From the NCBI RefSeq assembly GCF_029167105.1, contig NZ_JARFML010000050.1, positions 1-41,331 of the forward strand: a stretch of DNA of 41,331 bases, given 5' to 3'. Both the position numbers and the translations under genes were made by a program. This DNA comes from Bradyrhizobium yuanmingense (GTDB taxonomy: Bacteria; Pseudomonadota; Alphaproteobacteria; Rhizobiales; Xanthobacteraceae). Shown in pieces: positions 34,653 to 41,331 of the stretch (positions within the stretch are counted from its first letter, which is position 1; each line of letters begins with the position of its first letter). The notes under the pieces are model-generated. The model was given only the letters and a program-made list of their open reading frames with translations. It was not told where the DNA came from and did no database searches.

Positions 34653-35890
34653 ATGCCCAATCGCTCATTCGAACGCGTAGGATATTGTGTCTTGTCTCTC
34701 ATTTCAGAACGACTCAAGGTCGTCCGTCCCTCCCAAACCAAGGTCATGACGGCTCGCGCCGCCGAGCTGCGAGATCAGGGAGCCGATGTGATCACGCTCA
34801 GCCAAGGCGAGCCGGATTTCGATACGCCGTCCGTCATCTGTGAAGCTGGCATCCGGGCCATCCGTGCCGGGCAGACGAAGTACACGGCGGTCGCCGGAAT
34901 CAAGCAATTGCAGGCAGCAATTGGCGAGAGCCTCCGTCGCGATCATGGCCTCAACTATGGTATCGACCAGATCACGGTGGGCTGCGGCGCCAAGCAGGTT
35001 GTGTTCAACGCACTATTTGCCAGCCTCAATCCGGGCGATGAGGTTGTGATCCCGACGCCATGCTGGGTCTCCTATCCCGACATGGTGGCGCTTGCAGGCG
35101 GCAAGCCGGTGCTCGTCGCCTGCAGTGAACGCGATGGCTTCAAGCTGCGCCCCGAGGCACTAGACCAGGCGATCACGCCGCGAACCAAATGGTTGATGTT
35201 GAATTCGCCATGCAATCCGACCGGTGCAGTCTACAGCCGCAGTGATTTACTGGCGCTCGCGGCGGTACTGCGCAAGCATGCCCAGGTGCATGTGCTATCC
35301 GACGACATCTATGAAAAACTCACCTATGACGCCGACTTTGCAACAATGGCAGCAGTTGCACCGGACCTGTGCGAGCGTACCTTAACGGTCAACGGGGTGT
35401 CCAAGGCAGACGCGATGACTGGCTGGCGCGTTGGCTACGGTGCCGGGCCCTTGTCGCTGATCAAGGCCATGAACCTCATCCAGGGCCAGACCTCTTCGCA
35501 CACCAGCTCGGTTTCTCAATATGCCGCGCTGGAGGCGCTGTCAGGGAGACGGGACCATATCACAGAGTTTGCGCGTGCATTTTAGAGCGCCGCGATCTTG
35601 TTGTCGCCAAGCTGAAGCAAGCCAAGGGGCTTGCTTGCCGTGTGCCGGACGGTGCCTTTTATGTTTTCCCCTCCTGCGCGGGGGTCATTGGCAAGCGCAC
35701 GCCAGACGGCCAGATGATCGAGACCGACAGTGATTTTGCCATGTATCTGCTCGACGCCTTCGCCGTCGCTGTCGTGCCTGGCAGCGGCTTCATGGCTTCG
35801 CCCTATATCCGCATCTCCTATGCTTCCTCGCTCCAGGACCTCACGCGCGCCTGCGACCGGATCATCGCCGCCTGCGCGAGCCTGTCCTAA
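34653..35890 (+). pseudogene. palB: PLP aminotransferase, frameshifted; probable phosphonoalanine transaminase
   Basis: Class I/II aminotransferase (AspC fold). The first 310 codons contain VITLSQGEPDFDTPSVICEA, KYTAVAGIKQLQAAI, MLNSPCNPTGAVYSR, VLSDDIYEKLTYD and the PLP lysine in VSKADAMTGWRVGYG. At 35573-35585 the bases GCA TTT TAG stop the frame. The C-terminal 100 residues (ERRDLVVAKLKQAKGLACRV to the SPYIRISYASSLQDL arginine block and stop 35890) continue in the frame shifted by one missing or two extra bases. Rejoined, the enzyme would have about 412 residues, normal size. With palA 12 bases downstream, the natural role is to convert phosphonoalanine to phosphonopyruvate. As written, it lacks the substrate-carboxylate Arg and is probably inactive unless the shift is a sequencing error. 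The upstream limit of the start is uncertain (TTG 34692 possible). Confidence 0.8.
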
Positions 35891-35902
35891 AAGGATCTTC
35901 CG

Positions 35903-36775
35903 ATGTCCTCTGCCAAACGCCTTCGTGCCCGCATGGCCGAGACTGGCCTTGTCCACGTCATGGCCGCCCACAGCCCATTCTCAGCGATGCTCGCTGAAGA
36001 AGCCGGATTCGACGGAGTGTGGGCGTCCGGCTTCGAGCTGTCTGCACTTTATGGGCTGCCCGATATGAGCCTGATCTCAATGACACAGCATCTCGACATG
36101 CTGCGAGCGATCGCCGGGCGCACGAGGCTTCCGATCGTCGCGGACATCGATACTGGCTATGGCAATGCGATTAACGTCATTCACGCTATCACGGAATATG
36201 AGCGGGCCGGCGCTAGTAGCGTTGTCATCGAGGACAAGACTTTTCCAAAGGTGACGAGCCTTGTTGCCGAGGGCCGCCAGGACCTGTTGCGCATTGAAGA
36301 ATTCCAGGGGAAGATCGAGGCTGCCATCATGGCAAGGTCAGATCCGGATTTCCTCGTCATCGCACGCACGGAAGCCTTGATCGCCGGCCTCGGCGAAGTG
36401 GAGGCCCTGCATCGAGCACACGCTTATGTAGAGGCTGGCGCGGACATGATCCTGATCCATTCGAAAAGCCAGACTCCTTGCGAGATCGAAAGCTTTGCGC
36501 GCGCCTGGACTGGAACGCTGCCGCTGGTGATCGTGCCGAACGCCTACCCTGACCTCGATGCCAAACGGGTCAAAATGCTCGGCAACATCCGCATGATGAT
36601 TTATGGCAATTACGGCATTCGTGCTGCTGCAACTGCCATGCAGGAGACCTTCCGCCGGATCATCGCTGATGGTGGCGTCCAGAATGTCCACAAGGATATT
36701 CTGCCGGTGGATGAGATCTTCAGAATCCAGAATATGGAACAGGTCAAGGCGGCCGAAGCTCGCTTCCTTCGCTGA
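35903..36775 (+). CDS. palA: Phosphonopyruvate hydrolase (PEP mutase/isocitrate lyase superfamily)
   Basis: 290 residues, a TIM-barrel enzyme. Key blocks: GVWASGFELSALYGLPDMSL (substrate loop), IVADIDTGYGNAINV (metal-binding Asp residues), SVVIEDKTFPKVTSL (gating loop) and VIARTEALIAGLGE (active-site Arg and Glu). PEP mutases carry EDK-x5-NS in the gating loop. Here it is EDK-x5-TS, with the Thr that marks phosphonopyruvate hydrolase of Variovorax Pal2. GFELSA and the whole EDKTFPK-x-TSL stretch also match that protein as I remember it. The enzyme splits phosphonopyruvate into pyruvate and phosphate. A good ribosome site (AAAGGATC) sits seven bases before ATG. It is the second gene of the palB-palA unit. 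Confidence 0.88.
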   Translation: MSSAKRLRARMAETGLVHVMAAHSPFSAMLAEEAGFDGVWASGFELSALYGLPDMSLISMTQHLDMLRAIAGRTRLPIVADIDTGYGNAINVIHAITEYERAGASSVVIEDKTFPKVTSLVAEGRQDLLRIEEFQGKIEAAIMARSDPDFLVIARTEALIAGLGEVEALHRAHAYVEAGADMILIHSKSQTPCEIESFARAWTGTLPLVIVPNAYPDLDAKRVKMLGNIRMMIYGNYGIRAAATAMQETFRRIIADGGVQNVHKDILPVDEIFRIQNMEQVKAAEARFLR

Positions 36776-37132
36776 ACGCTGAACTGATACCTGACAGCGA
36801 GATTTTGAGACGGCACTCAGCAGCGAGCTCTGATTCGGGCGCAATCCTGAACGCTCTTAAGACGTCTCGGCCCTGTCAGCTCGACGGCCGCCGATCTCGA
36901 CTGCGACATCAGCGGTCGCCCCCTTCCCGGCACTTGGAGATTACCTCTTAGAAGGCGTCGAGAGCAATCGAAGTGCCGAACCAGTTTGCGGAATCCTCGA
37001 GAAGGCAGATTTTGAGCGCGAGATGCGTTTATAAGCGGCAATCCGGCTATAAACATCGAATAATGTGATGGAGCTTCTGGCGATGGCCCGCCGTGACAAT
37101 CAGCGGAGGCCCAGAAGCTACCGGAGCAGAAA
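36776..37132. promoter_or_regulatory. Intergenic region upstream of the LysR gene
   Basis: 357 bases without a gene. ACATCGAATAA at 37053-37063 repeats the 11-mer of the importer/palB control region, about 75 bases before ATG 37133. It is a candidate autoregulatory site of the LysR protein. No clear terminator for palA is seen. Confidence 0.4.
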
Positions 37133-38041
37133 ATGGCTGCCGAACACAATGAAGTGCCCCTCAATGCTATCCGGGTCTTTGTGACAATTGCGCGTGAGGG
37201 GAGCGTCACGCGTGCGGCGAGCACATTGGGAACGACACAGAGCTCGGTCAGCCGCTATTTGGCTGTGTTGCAGGACTACTTTGGCACGGATCTTGTTCAA
37301 CGGCGGGGGCGACGCAGTGAATTGACAGAATTCGGAAGGCTCTTTGCGAACGCCGTGGCCGAGCCGCTTGATACAGTGTGTTTCACTGCGAAGAGAATGC
37401 GGCGCAGGAACCGAACGGACGCTAATCGAATCGTAGTCCACACCTCTCTTTCCACCTTCGCCTACTCCTTCCTGATACCCAATCTCCAGGCGTTCTCCGC
37501 CGAGATGGGCGGCGTCGTCGTCGACGTGATCAGCTCATTGTCTCCGCCCAGATCCTCCGACAATTTCGACATCCTGCTTACGCGTGATCTTTGTGTCGCT
37601 GAACCGGCCGACGATTGGGCGATCTACAATGAGATGCTCGTATGCGTAGGCGCTCCAAATCACGTCATGGGAAAAACGCTCTCCACTGCCCGTTCAATGC
37701 CGATTCTGAATATCACATCGAGGCCCGACATACTGCCCACCTGGCTCAGAGCCATGAACCTGACCGCGAAGGACATCAAGTCGGGGGCGCGATACGATCA
37801 TAACTACTTGGCTTTGCCGGCTGTCATCAGCGGGAAATGCCTGCTGGTGGCGCCCGAAATCATTGTCAGCGATCTCGTGCGTAAAGGGTCTCTCCATGTC
37901 ATACCGGGATCGCGTACTTCAAGCGGCATGCAATATCGGGCCTATGCGGTGGACCGCAGTGACAACCCAGAAGTTGCTCGCGCCTTTTGCCGATGGGTCG
38001 CGCGGCTCTGTAAGAAGGCCGCGATTCCGGAGGCTGCCTAA
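37133..38041 (+). CDS. palR: LysR-family regulator, probable PalR
   Basis: 302 residues. The N-terminal winged helix is NAIRVFVTIAREGSVTRAAS, TLGTTQSSVSRYLAVLQDYF, GTDLVQRRGRRSELTEFGR, the typical LysR DNA-binding domain (residues 7-75). The C-terminal part (90-295) is the periplasmic-binding-protein-like effector domain (VVVDVISSLSPPRSSDNFDI, LLVAPEIIVSDLVRKGSLHV). It lies directly after palA on the same strand, as palR accompanies palAB in the Variovorax system. It probably activates palBA and the divergent importer in response to a phosphonate. An 11-base motif common to both promoter regions supports this. The ribosome site is CGGAG, about eight bases upstream. Confidence 0.85.
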   Translation: MAAEHNEVPLNAIRVFVTIAREGSVTRAASTLGTTQSSVSRYLAVLQDYFGTDLVQRRGRRSELTEFGRLFANAVAEPLDTVCFTAKRMRRRNRTDANRIVVHTSLSTFAYSFLIPNLQAFSAEMGGVVVDVISSLSPPRSSDNFDILLTRDLCVAEPADDWAIYNEMLVCVGAPNHVMGKTLSTARSMPILNITSRPDILPTWLRAMNLTAKDIKSGARYDHNYLALPAVISGKCLLVAPEIIVSDLVRKGSLHVIPGSRTSSGMQYRAYAVDRSDNPEVARAFCRWVARLCKKAAIPEAA

Positions 38042-38264
38042 TCCCGTGTTTGCGTGATAGCAGACGTTTGATCGATCTTTGGTATCTTAGCGCGTCCATT
38101 TGCACATGCAGACTGGTCCGATCGCCGGCGAGCCCGTCGTTGAGCGAGCCGCGGCCAGCCCGCGAAGCGAAGACGTTAACCGGGCCCTGCCAAAACCCTC
38201 TTTTCGCGTTAATCGGCCGATTACGATGGTCTTGTAAGATACGGGCTAGGCGACCAGCTAAAGC

Positions 38265-39045
38265 TCACGACGAGTCGTCCTCTCCTTTACGCTTGCGACG
38301 GAGCAAGGCGCGATAACCGCCTCGCACCAGATGCAGCCCGGTCTTGACCAGGCGAATGGTCCGGCTGCGCAGATCGTGCGTTTTCCAGGTGCGATCGGGA
38401 ATGCGATGCTTGCCGAACAAGCCTTGCGCGATTTCGCGATAGCTGTGTCCTTCCAAAGACCCATCGACTGCACGCAAGGAGAGGATGAGCCGACGACGCG
38501 TCAAGATTGGCAGCGTCAGAGGCGGTGGTCCGATGGCGCGCCGTTCGAGCGCCAGCCAAAAACGATGTGCTGCCCGCAAACGAAGCTCGAAACTGCCGTC
38601 GAACGGCAGGTCGACGGCAAGCGATGAGCCGGTCGGTGGAAGTTCTGTTAGCCACAGGCGATGCTTCGCTCCTCCGAGCGCCACGATGGCATGCCATCCA
38701 TCCGGCGCATAACGAAGCTCGCTACCCGCCAGTTTGCTGAAATCCAGATCGTACCACGCTGCCGGGCGGACAGCCGCGCGCAAGGGCAGCACGGTCGCGA
38801 GCACTTCGGGCGCCCAGAAGATGGCTTGTTGATCGAACGTCTTTTGCGGATCAGCTGCGAAAACACAGTCCCCACTGCTGCCGGAAATGGTCCGCCATCG
38901 CGCCGGATCGTTCGCTCATGGCGAGGGCCATATAGTCCCGTTGGTACTCGCCATTGCGGCGCAGCCACTCCCAGGCTATGTCCGCAGCTTCTGCTTTGTT
39001 GGCTTCGAGATAGGCCTTCTCTGATCTCCAGTCTGCACCCGGCAT
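38265..39045 (-). CDS. fseA: FseA-like excision activator (DUF6499 + DUF2285) read through a +1 frameshift
   Basis: The first frame (39045 to 38851, 64 codons) encodes a DUF6499-type domain (PGADWRSEKAYLEANKAEAA, AWEWLRRNGEYQRDY) and ends in TTT CGC AGC TGA. Skipping one base after TTT (the C at 38859) gives an uninterrupted frame continuing CFAADPQKTFDQQAIFWAPE, followed by the DUF2285 domain to 38265 (YREIAQGLFGKHRIPDRTWK, HDLRSRTIRLVKTGLHLV). The fused product is about 259 residues. In Mesorhizobium ICEMlSymR7A, FseA, the activator of excision, is made from two such open frames by programmed +1 frameshifting. The layout here is the same. Neighbours are a QseM-like DUF2285 protein and an XRE regulator. 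It activates transcription of excision genes by inference. Confidence 0.75.
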
Positions 39046-39218
39046 CGCACCACTTTCCCCGTATGTTCATAACGCACACGCAGGGAATTGCAGCCCGACG
39101 AATGTGACTATTTCTGGTTGCGCGAATGCAGATAGTCGCGATTGATGCAGTTTGCGCGATATGACGATCTAATTTTGCGATCGGTCATCACCAGAAGGGA
39201 CGTCCGTTTCGAACGCAC

Positions 39219-39497
39219 TTATTGCTCAGTCTTGGGCCAACCGCGCTGCAGGAGGTGCCGAAAGCCCTGGCGCGCCGCCCACTTGGCACGAGCCAGATGG
39301 CTTTCAAAGGTACGGCGGGCGCGATCCGGCTCCAGGGTGGGATCAATACCAAGCACGATGCGCGCAACTTCCCGCCAATCAGCGTTATCGGCCTCGGCAT
39401 CCAGCAGACGCATATACGTGACGGCATGTTGCTCGTCATATGGCGTGAGCTGCGGCGCATTAGGCGCGAGATCTGCGATCTTGGGATCGGACGGCAC
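39219..39497 (-). CDS. Short DUF2285 protein, QseM-like antiactivator
   Basis: 92 residues from a GTG start at 39497, with AGGA about ten bases upstream. LTPYDEQHAVTYMRLLDAEA, then DWREVARIVLGIDPTLEPDR, ARRTFESHLARAKWAARQGF and RHLL are the usual DUF2285 pattern. In ICEMlSymR7A the stand-alone DUF2285 protein QseM binds and blocks both TraR and FseA. This protein lies upstream of the FseA-like gene on the same strand, with a 173-base gap, and opposite an XRE regulator, the same relationship as qseM and qseC. I infer that it holds island excision off. No TraR or TraI homologue is in the window. Confidence 0.65.
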   Translation of the reverse strand: MPSDPKIADLAPNAPQLTPYDEQHAVTYMRLLDAEADNADWREVARIVLGIDPTLEPDRARRTFESHLARAKWAARQGFRHLLQRGWPKTEQ

Positions 39498-39927
39498 GGC
39501 CTGAAAGTCCTAACAGATTGAGAAGCCTCGATTTTAGGAACGGTAGCCGTATTCAGAACCTTTTCGCAGAGAGCCGATTGTCGCGGCCTTCAGGAGCATT
39601 CTTGCCAAAGTCAATGAATACCGGCTGAGTGCCGTCGTTTCCCGTTGAATTCGTTCGCTCCGACCATCGTCCGAATACATTTGACCGCAGTCCGTTCCGC
39701 TCGATCAGCAGAACTGTCGTCCAGCCTTTCGAATCAAAAGACCCAAATGGGACGCAGCTCGTCGTAGCTTGTCAGCACAGGCTGATTCGGCGCGCCATCT
39801 GAATCCAGTACCGCTGCTTCATTCGGATTACGCGCGAACTCTGCTCATCTGCATGTTGGGCGAACCTATCGCAATAGTATGGTTATAGCCAGTGGTTTGA
39901 TGGCCATCGGAATGGCTGCTTTAGCGC
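39498..39927. other. Divergent intergenic region between QseM-like and XRE genes
   Basis: 430 bases with no convincing gene on either strand. It must hold the divergent promoters. TATGGTTATAG near 39879-39889 could serve as the -10 of the XRE gene. No clear operator repeat was found by eye. Confidence 0.4.
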
Positions 39928-40209
39928 ATGAAAGCTCGTGCGCTTGTCGCCTGGAATGTGCGCCGGATCCGCGTAGATCGCGGTGTTTCGCAAGAGCGAT
40001 TGGCATACGATGCCAGGATCGACCGCTCCTATATGGGCGGTATCGAGCAGCAATCGGAGAACCCGACGATCGATCTTCTCGACCGTATCGCGGAAACGCT
40101 TGGGGTTCATTTGTCTGAATTCTTTCTTCAGCCGCCCAAAGGGGCGACGGCTCCCAAGCCGTTGCGTAAGGGTCGAAAGCCCGTCCCCCCACGTAGTAGA
40201 AAGAAATAA
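39928..40209 (+). CDS. XRE-family transcriptional regulator
   Basis: 93 residues. Residues 5-65 form a Cro/CI helix-turn-helix: VAWNVRRIRVDRGVSQERLA, YDARIDRSYMGGIEQQSENP and IDLLDRIAETLGVHLSEFF. The tail is basic and Pro-rich (PPKGATAPKPLRKGRKPVPP). It resembles small stand-alone XRE regulators common in rhizobial islands. Its divergent position to the QseM-like gene suggests a QseC-like role in setting qseM expression, but the sequence alone does not show homology to QseC. Binding to the intergenic region is inferred. Confidence 0.8.
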   Translation: MKARALVAWNVRRIRVDRGVSQERLAYDARIDRSYMGGIEQQSENPTIDLLDRIAETLGVHLSEFFLQPPKGATAPKPLRKGRKPVPPRSRKK

Positions 40210-40459
40210 CACTCCTCACGCACGAGCTTTGTACTGGCCGCCCAAGCCGCTCACATCAATTTCGCAGCTGCCGCAAACTCACCGGGGCGGACAATGGACC
40301 CACCGATATCACCGCTTGAGGAGTTCAGGTTGTCCTTGTGTATCCTGATGAGCTCCACCAGGTTCTCGCTGCCGTAGTCGGTGAACGCCATGATGTCGTG
40401 ATCACCGAGACCGAAGACCAGATGAGGCCGTCCTCTGGGTCCATTCTGAAAGCGGCGTC

Positions 40460-40610
40460 TGACAGCCAGTCCTCGACTTCGCAGAGACCTGCTCCGGTTG
40501 AGATCGATGGTCGGCCAGCATGTCGCTGCCGCCCTCCCGGTACCCCCAATACCAGTGATAGAATGTGGCACGTGGGATACCAAGCCTGCCCCGCCTGGCC
40601 AGACATGCGA
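40460..40610 (-). pseudogene. Transposase fragment (IS3/IS481-like helix-turn-helix part)
   Basis: The minus frame reads LARRGRLGIPRATFYHWYWG, YREGGSDMLADHRSQPEQV. This is the second helix-turn-helix of IS3/IS481-type transposases ('LGIPRSTFYRWYDRYLEGG-x-x-ALADR'). Flanking parts are missing. The IS21 element starts about 35 bases away, suggesting insertion into or beside older IS debris. Confidence 0.55.
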
Positions 40611-40643
40611 TTGCTCCACCAGCTAGATTGCGGATTCCGATCG

Positions 40644-40745
40644 ATGTCGCCCAGGATTCCGAGATGATCTCGCCCACCATTCCGATTTGAAGTCGCCCAC
40701 CCGTTCCGAGATGATGTCGCCCACCATTCCGGGATGATGTCGCCC
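40644..40745. repeat. Tandem end repeats of the IS21-family element
   Basis: Four to five degenerate copies of a 22-25 base unit (TCGCCCACCATTCCGAGATG-like) occur head to tail before istA. Multiple direct repeats at the ends, bound by IstA, are typical of IS21 elements. Confidence 0.7.
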
Positions 40746-40810
40746 GGGTGACGAGACCTCTTCTGGCTCCCATAGGGTCAACCTTTCGGCTTTGCGAAGG
40801 GGGACCCTGG

Positions 40811-41331
40811 ATGCCGACGGAGAGGCTTGCGATGCGCCGTGTGCGCGATGTGATCAGGATGAAGGCGGCTGGGCTGCCGAGCCGCGAGATTGCTCGGCGG
40901 ATGGCCGCGGCGCCCTCGACAGTGCGGCTGACCATCCGGCGGTTCGAGGCCGCAGGCCTGAGCTGGCCGTTGCCCGACGAACTCACGGACGCGGCCCTGG
41001 AGGCCCGCCTGTTCGCCAAGACCGGCAATGGTAACCGGCAGGGTCATCGCCGCATCGCCGAGCCCGACTGGGCGGCGGTGCACCGCGAGCTCAAGCGCAA
41101 GCACGTGACGCTGTCGATCCTGTGGGAGGAGTACCTCGGCGCCGAGCCCGGCGGATACCGGTACTCGCGCTTCTGCGAGCTTTACCGCGCCTGGGAGGGA
41201 CGCGTGTCGGTGACGATGCGCCAGGCGCACGCGGCCGGCGACAAGCTGTTCGTCGACTACGCGGGCGACGGCGTGCCGGTGGTGGTCGACCGCCTCACCG
41301 GCGAGCGGAGGACGGCGCAGATCTTCGTCGC
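40811..41331 (+). CDS. istA: IstA transposase of IS21 family (partial, runs off the window)
   Basis: 173 codons are visible without a stop. The N-terminal helix-turn-helix is RRVRDVIRMKAAGLPSREIA, RRMAAAPSTVRLTIRRFEAA. The linker has YSRFCELYRAWEGRVSVTMR, and the start of the DDE core is GDKLFVDYAGDGVPVV, with the first catalytic Asp. ATG 40811 has a purine-rich GGGGGACC upstream. It would cut and join the element ends together with IstB. The C-terminal catalytic residues are outside the window. Confidence 0.88.
   Translation, partial: MPTERLAMRRVRDVIRMKAAGLPSREIARRMAAAPSTVRLTIRRFEAAGLSWPLPDELTDAALEARLFAKTGNGNRQGHRRIAEPDWAAVHRELKRKHVTLSILWEEYLGAEPGGYRYSRFCELYRAWEGRVSVTMRQAHAAGDKLFVDYAGDGVPVVVDRLTGERRTAQIFV

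Larger units (their letters stand above)
40644..41331 (+). mobile_element. Left part of an IS21-family element (continues past the window)
   Basis: The end repeats (40644-40745) and the first 521 bases of istA are inside the window. The istB helper ATPase gene and the right end should follow beyond 41331. GC content is clearly higher than in the flanking island sequence, suggesting a recent arrival. Confidence 0.75.

Noticed and set aside
35903..36775. PEP mutase or methylisocitrate lyase
   Set aside because: The gating loop has Thr where PEP mutases have Asn, and the surrounding residues and pal-type neighbours match phosphonopyruvate hydrolase.
37282..37300. Sigma-54-like TTGGCACGGATCTTGT
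   Set aside because: It lies inside the LysR coding region, lacks the -12 GC, and has no gene properly placed downstream.
40251..40619. Minus-strand frame ending in GDHDIMAFTDYGSENLVELI and IRIHKDN
   Set aside because: The wording looks protein-like, but I cannot assign it, and its N-terminal half overlaps the transposase fragment in another frame.
1..41331. CRISPR arrays, tRNA or rRNA genes, classical nod boxes
   Set aside because: None was recognised by eye on either strand. The tandem repeats at 40644-40745 are IS21 end repeats, not CRISPR.

Overview
The window looks like part of a rhizobial (most likely Bradyrhizobium) symbiosis island. The reasons are a recognisable but broken nopP type III effector gene behind a tts-box-like element, several sigma-54/NifA-type promoters, a DUF6499/DUF2285 module resembling the FseA/QseM control of rhizobial integrative elements, and many insertion-sequence remnants. 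Long gaps, decayed genes and single-base frameshifts are typical of such islands. The species is an inference; no rRNA or housekeeping marker is present.

Layout. 1-170: tail of an IS630-type transposase. 0.2-8 kb: an FkbM-type methyltransferase with a textbook NifA/sigma-54 promoter, a large outer-membrane beta-barrel protein whose 5' end and upstream region are duplicated about 4.6 kb away, and a pair of M16 peptidases, the active one frameshifted. 9-15.6 kb: an alkaline-phosphatase-superfamily phosphodiesterase, a MATE exporter, a decayed SRAP-type gene, a small winged-helix-like protein, a cold-shock protein and a hicB whose hicA toxin partner is broken. 16.3-24.3 kb: a tightly overlapped six-gene operon. 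24.7-28.6 kb: a graveyard of IS3, recombinase, phage and other transposase fragments around the nopP pseudogene. 28.9-38 kb: a peptide-type ABC importer divergent from phosphonoalanine-degradation genes (palB frameshifted, palA intact) and a LysR regulator. 38.3-40.2 kb: fseA-like gene split at a +1 frameshift, qseM-like gene and a divergent XRE regulator. 40.6 kb to the end: left end of an IS21-family element with istA.

The most interesting system is the 16.3-24.3 kb operon. It pairs an IucD-like lysine N6-hydroxylase with a fused cupin/methionyl-tRNA-synthetase-like protein. That is the known machinery for forming an N-N bond between N6-hydroxylysine and glycine. It is followed by an ATP-grasp ligase, a saccharopine-dehydrogenase-like enzyme, a second ATP-grasp ligase and an MFS exporter. 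The inferred product is an exported hydrazine-containing, peptide-like metabolite. A -24/-12 element and a near-match NifA site lie upstream, so it may be switched on in the low-oxygen nodule.

The second coherent system is a phosphonoalanine catabolic locus. An aminotransferase would make phosphonopyruvate and a phosphonopyruvate hydrolase would split it to pyruvate and phosphate. A five-gene importer lies on the other side of a divergent promoter region, and an 11-base motif is shared with the LysR gene promoter.
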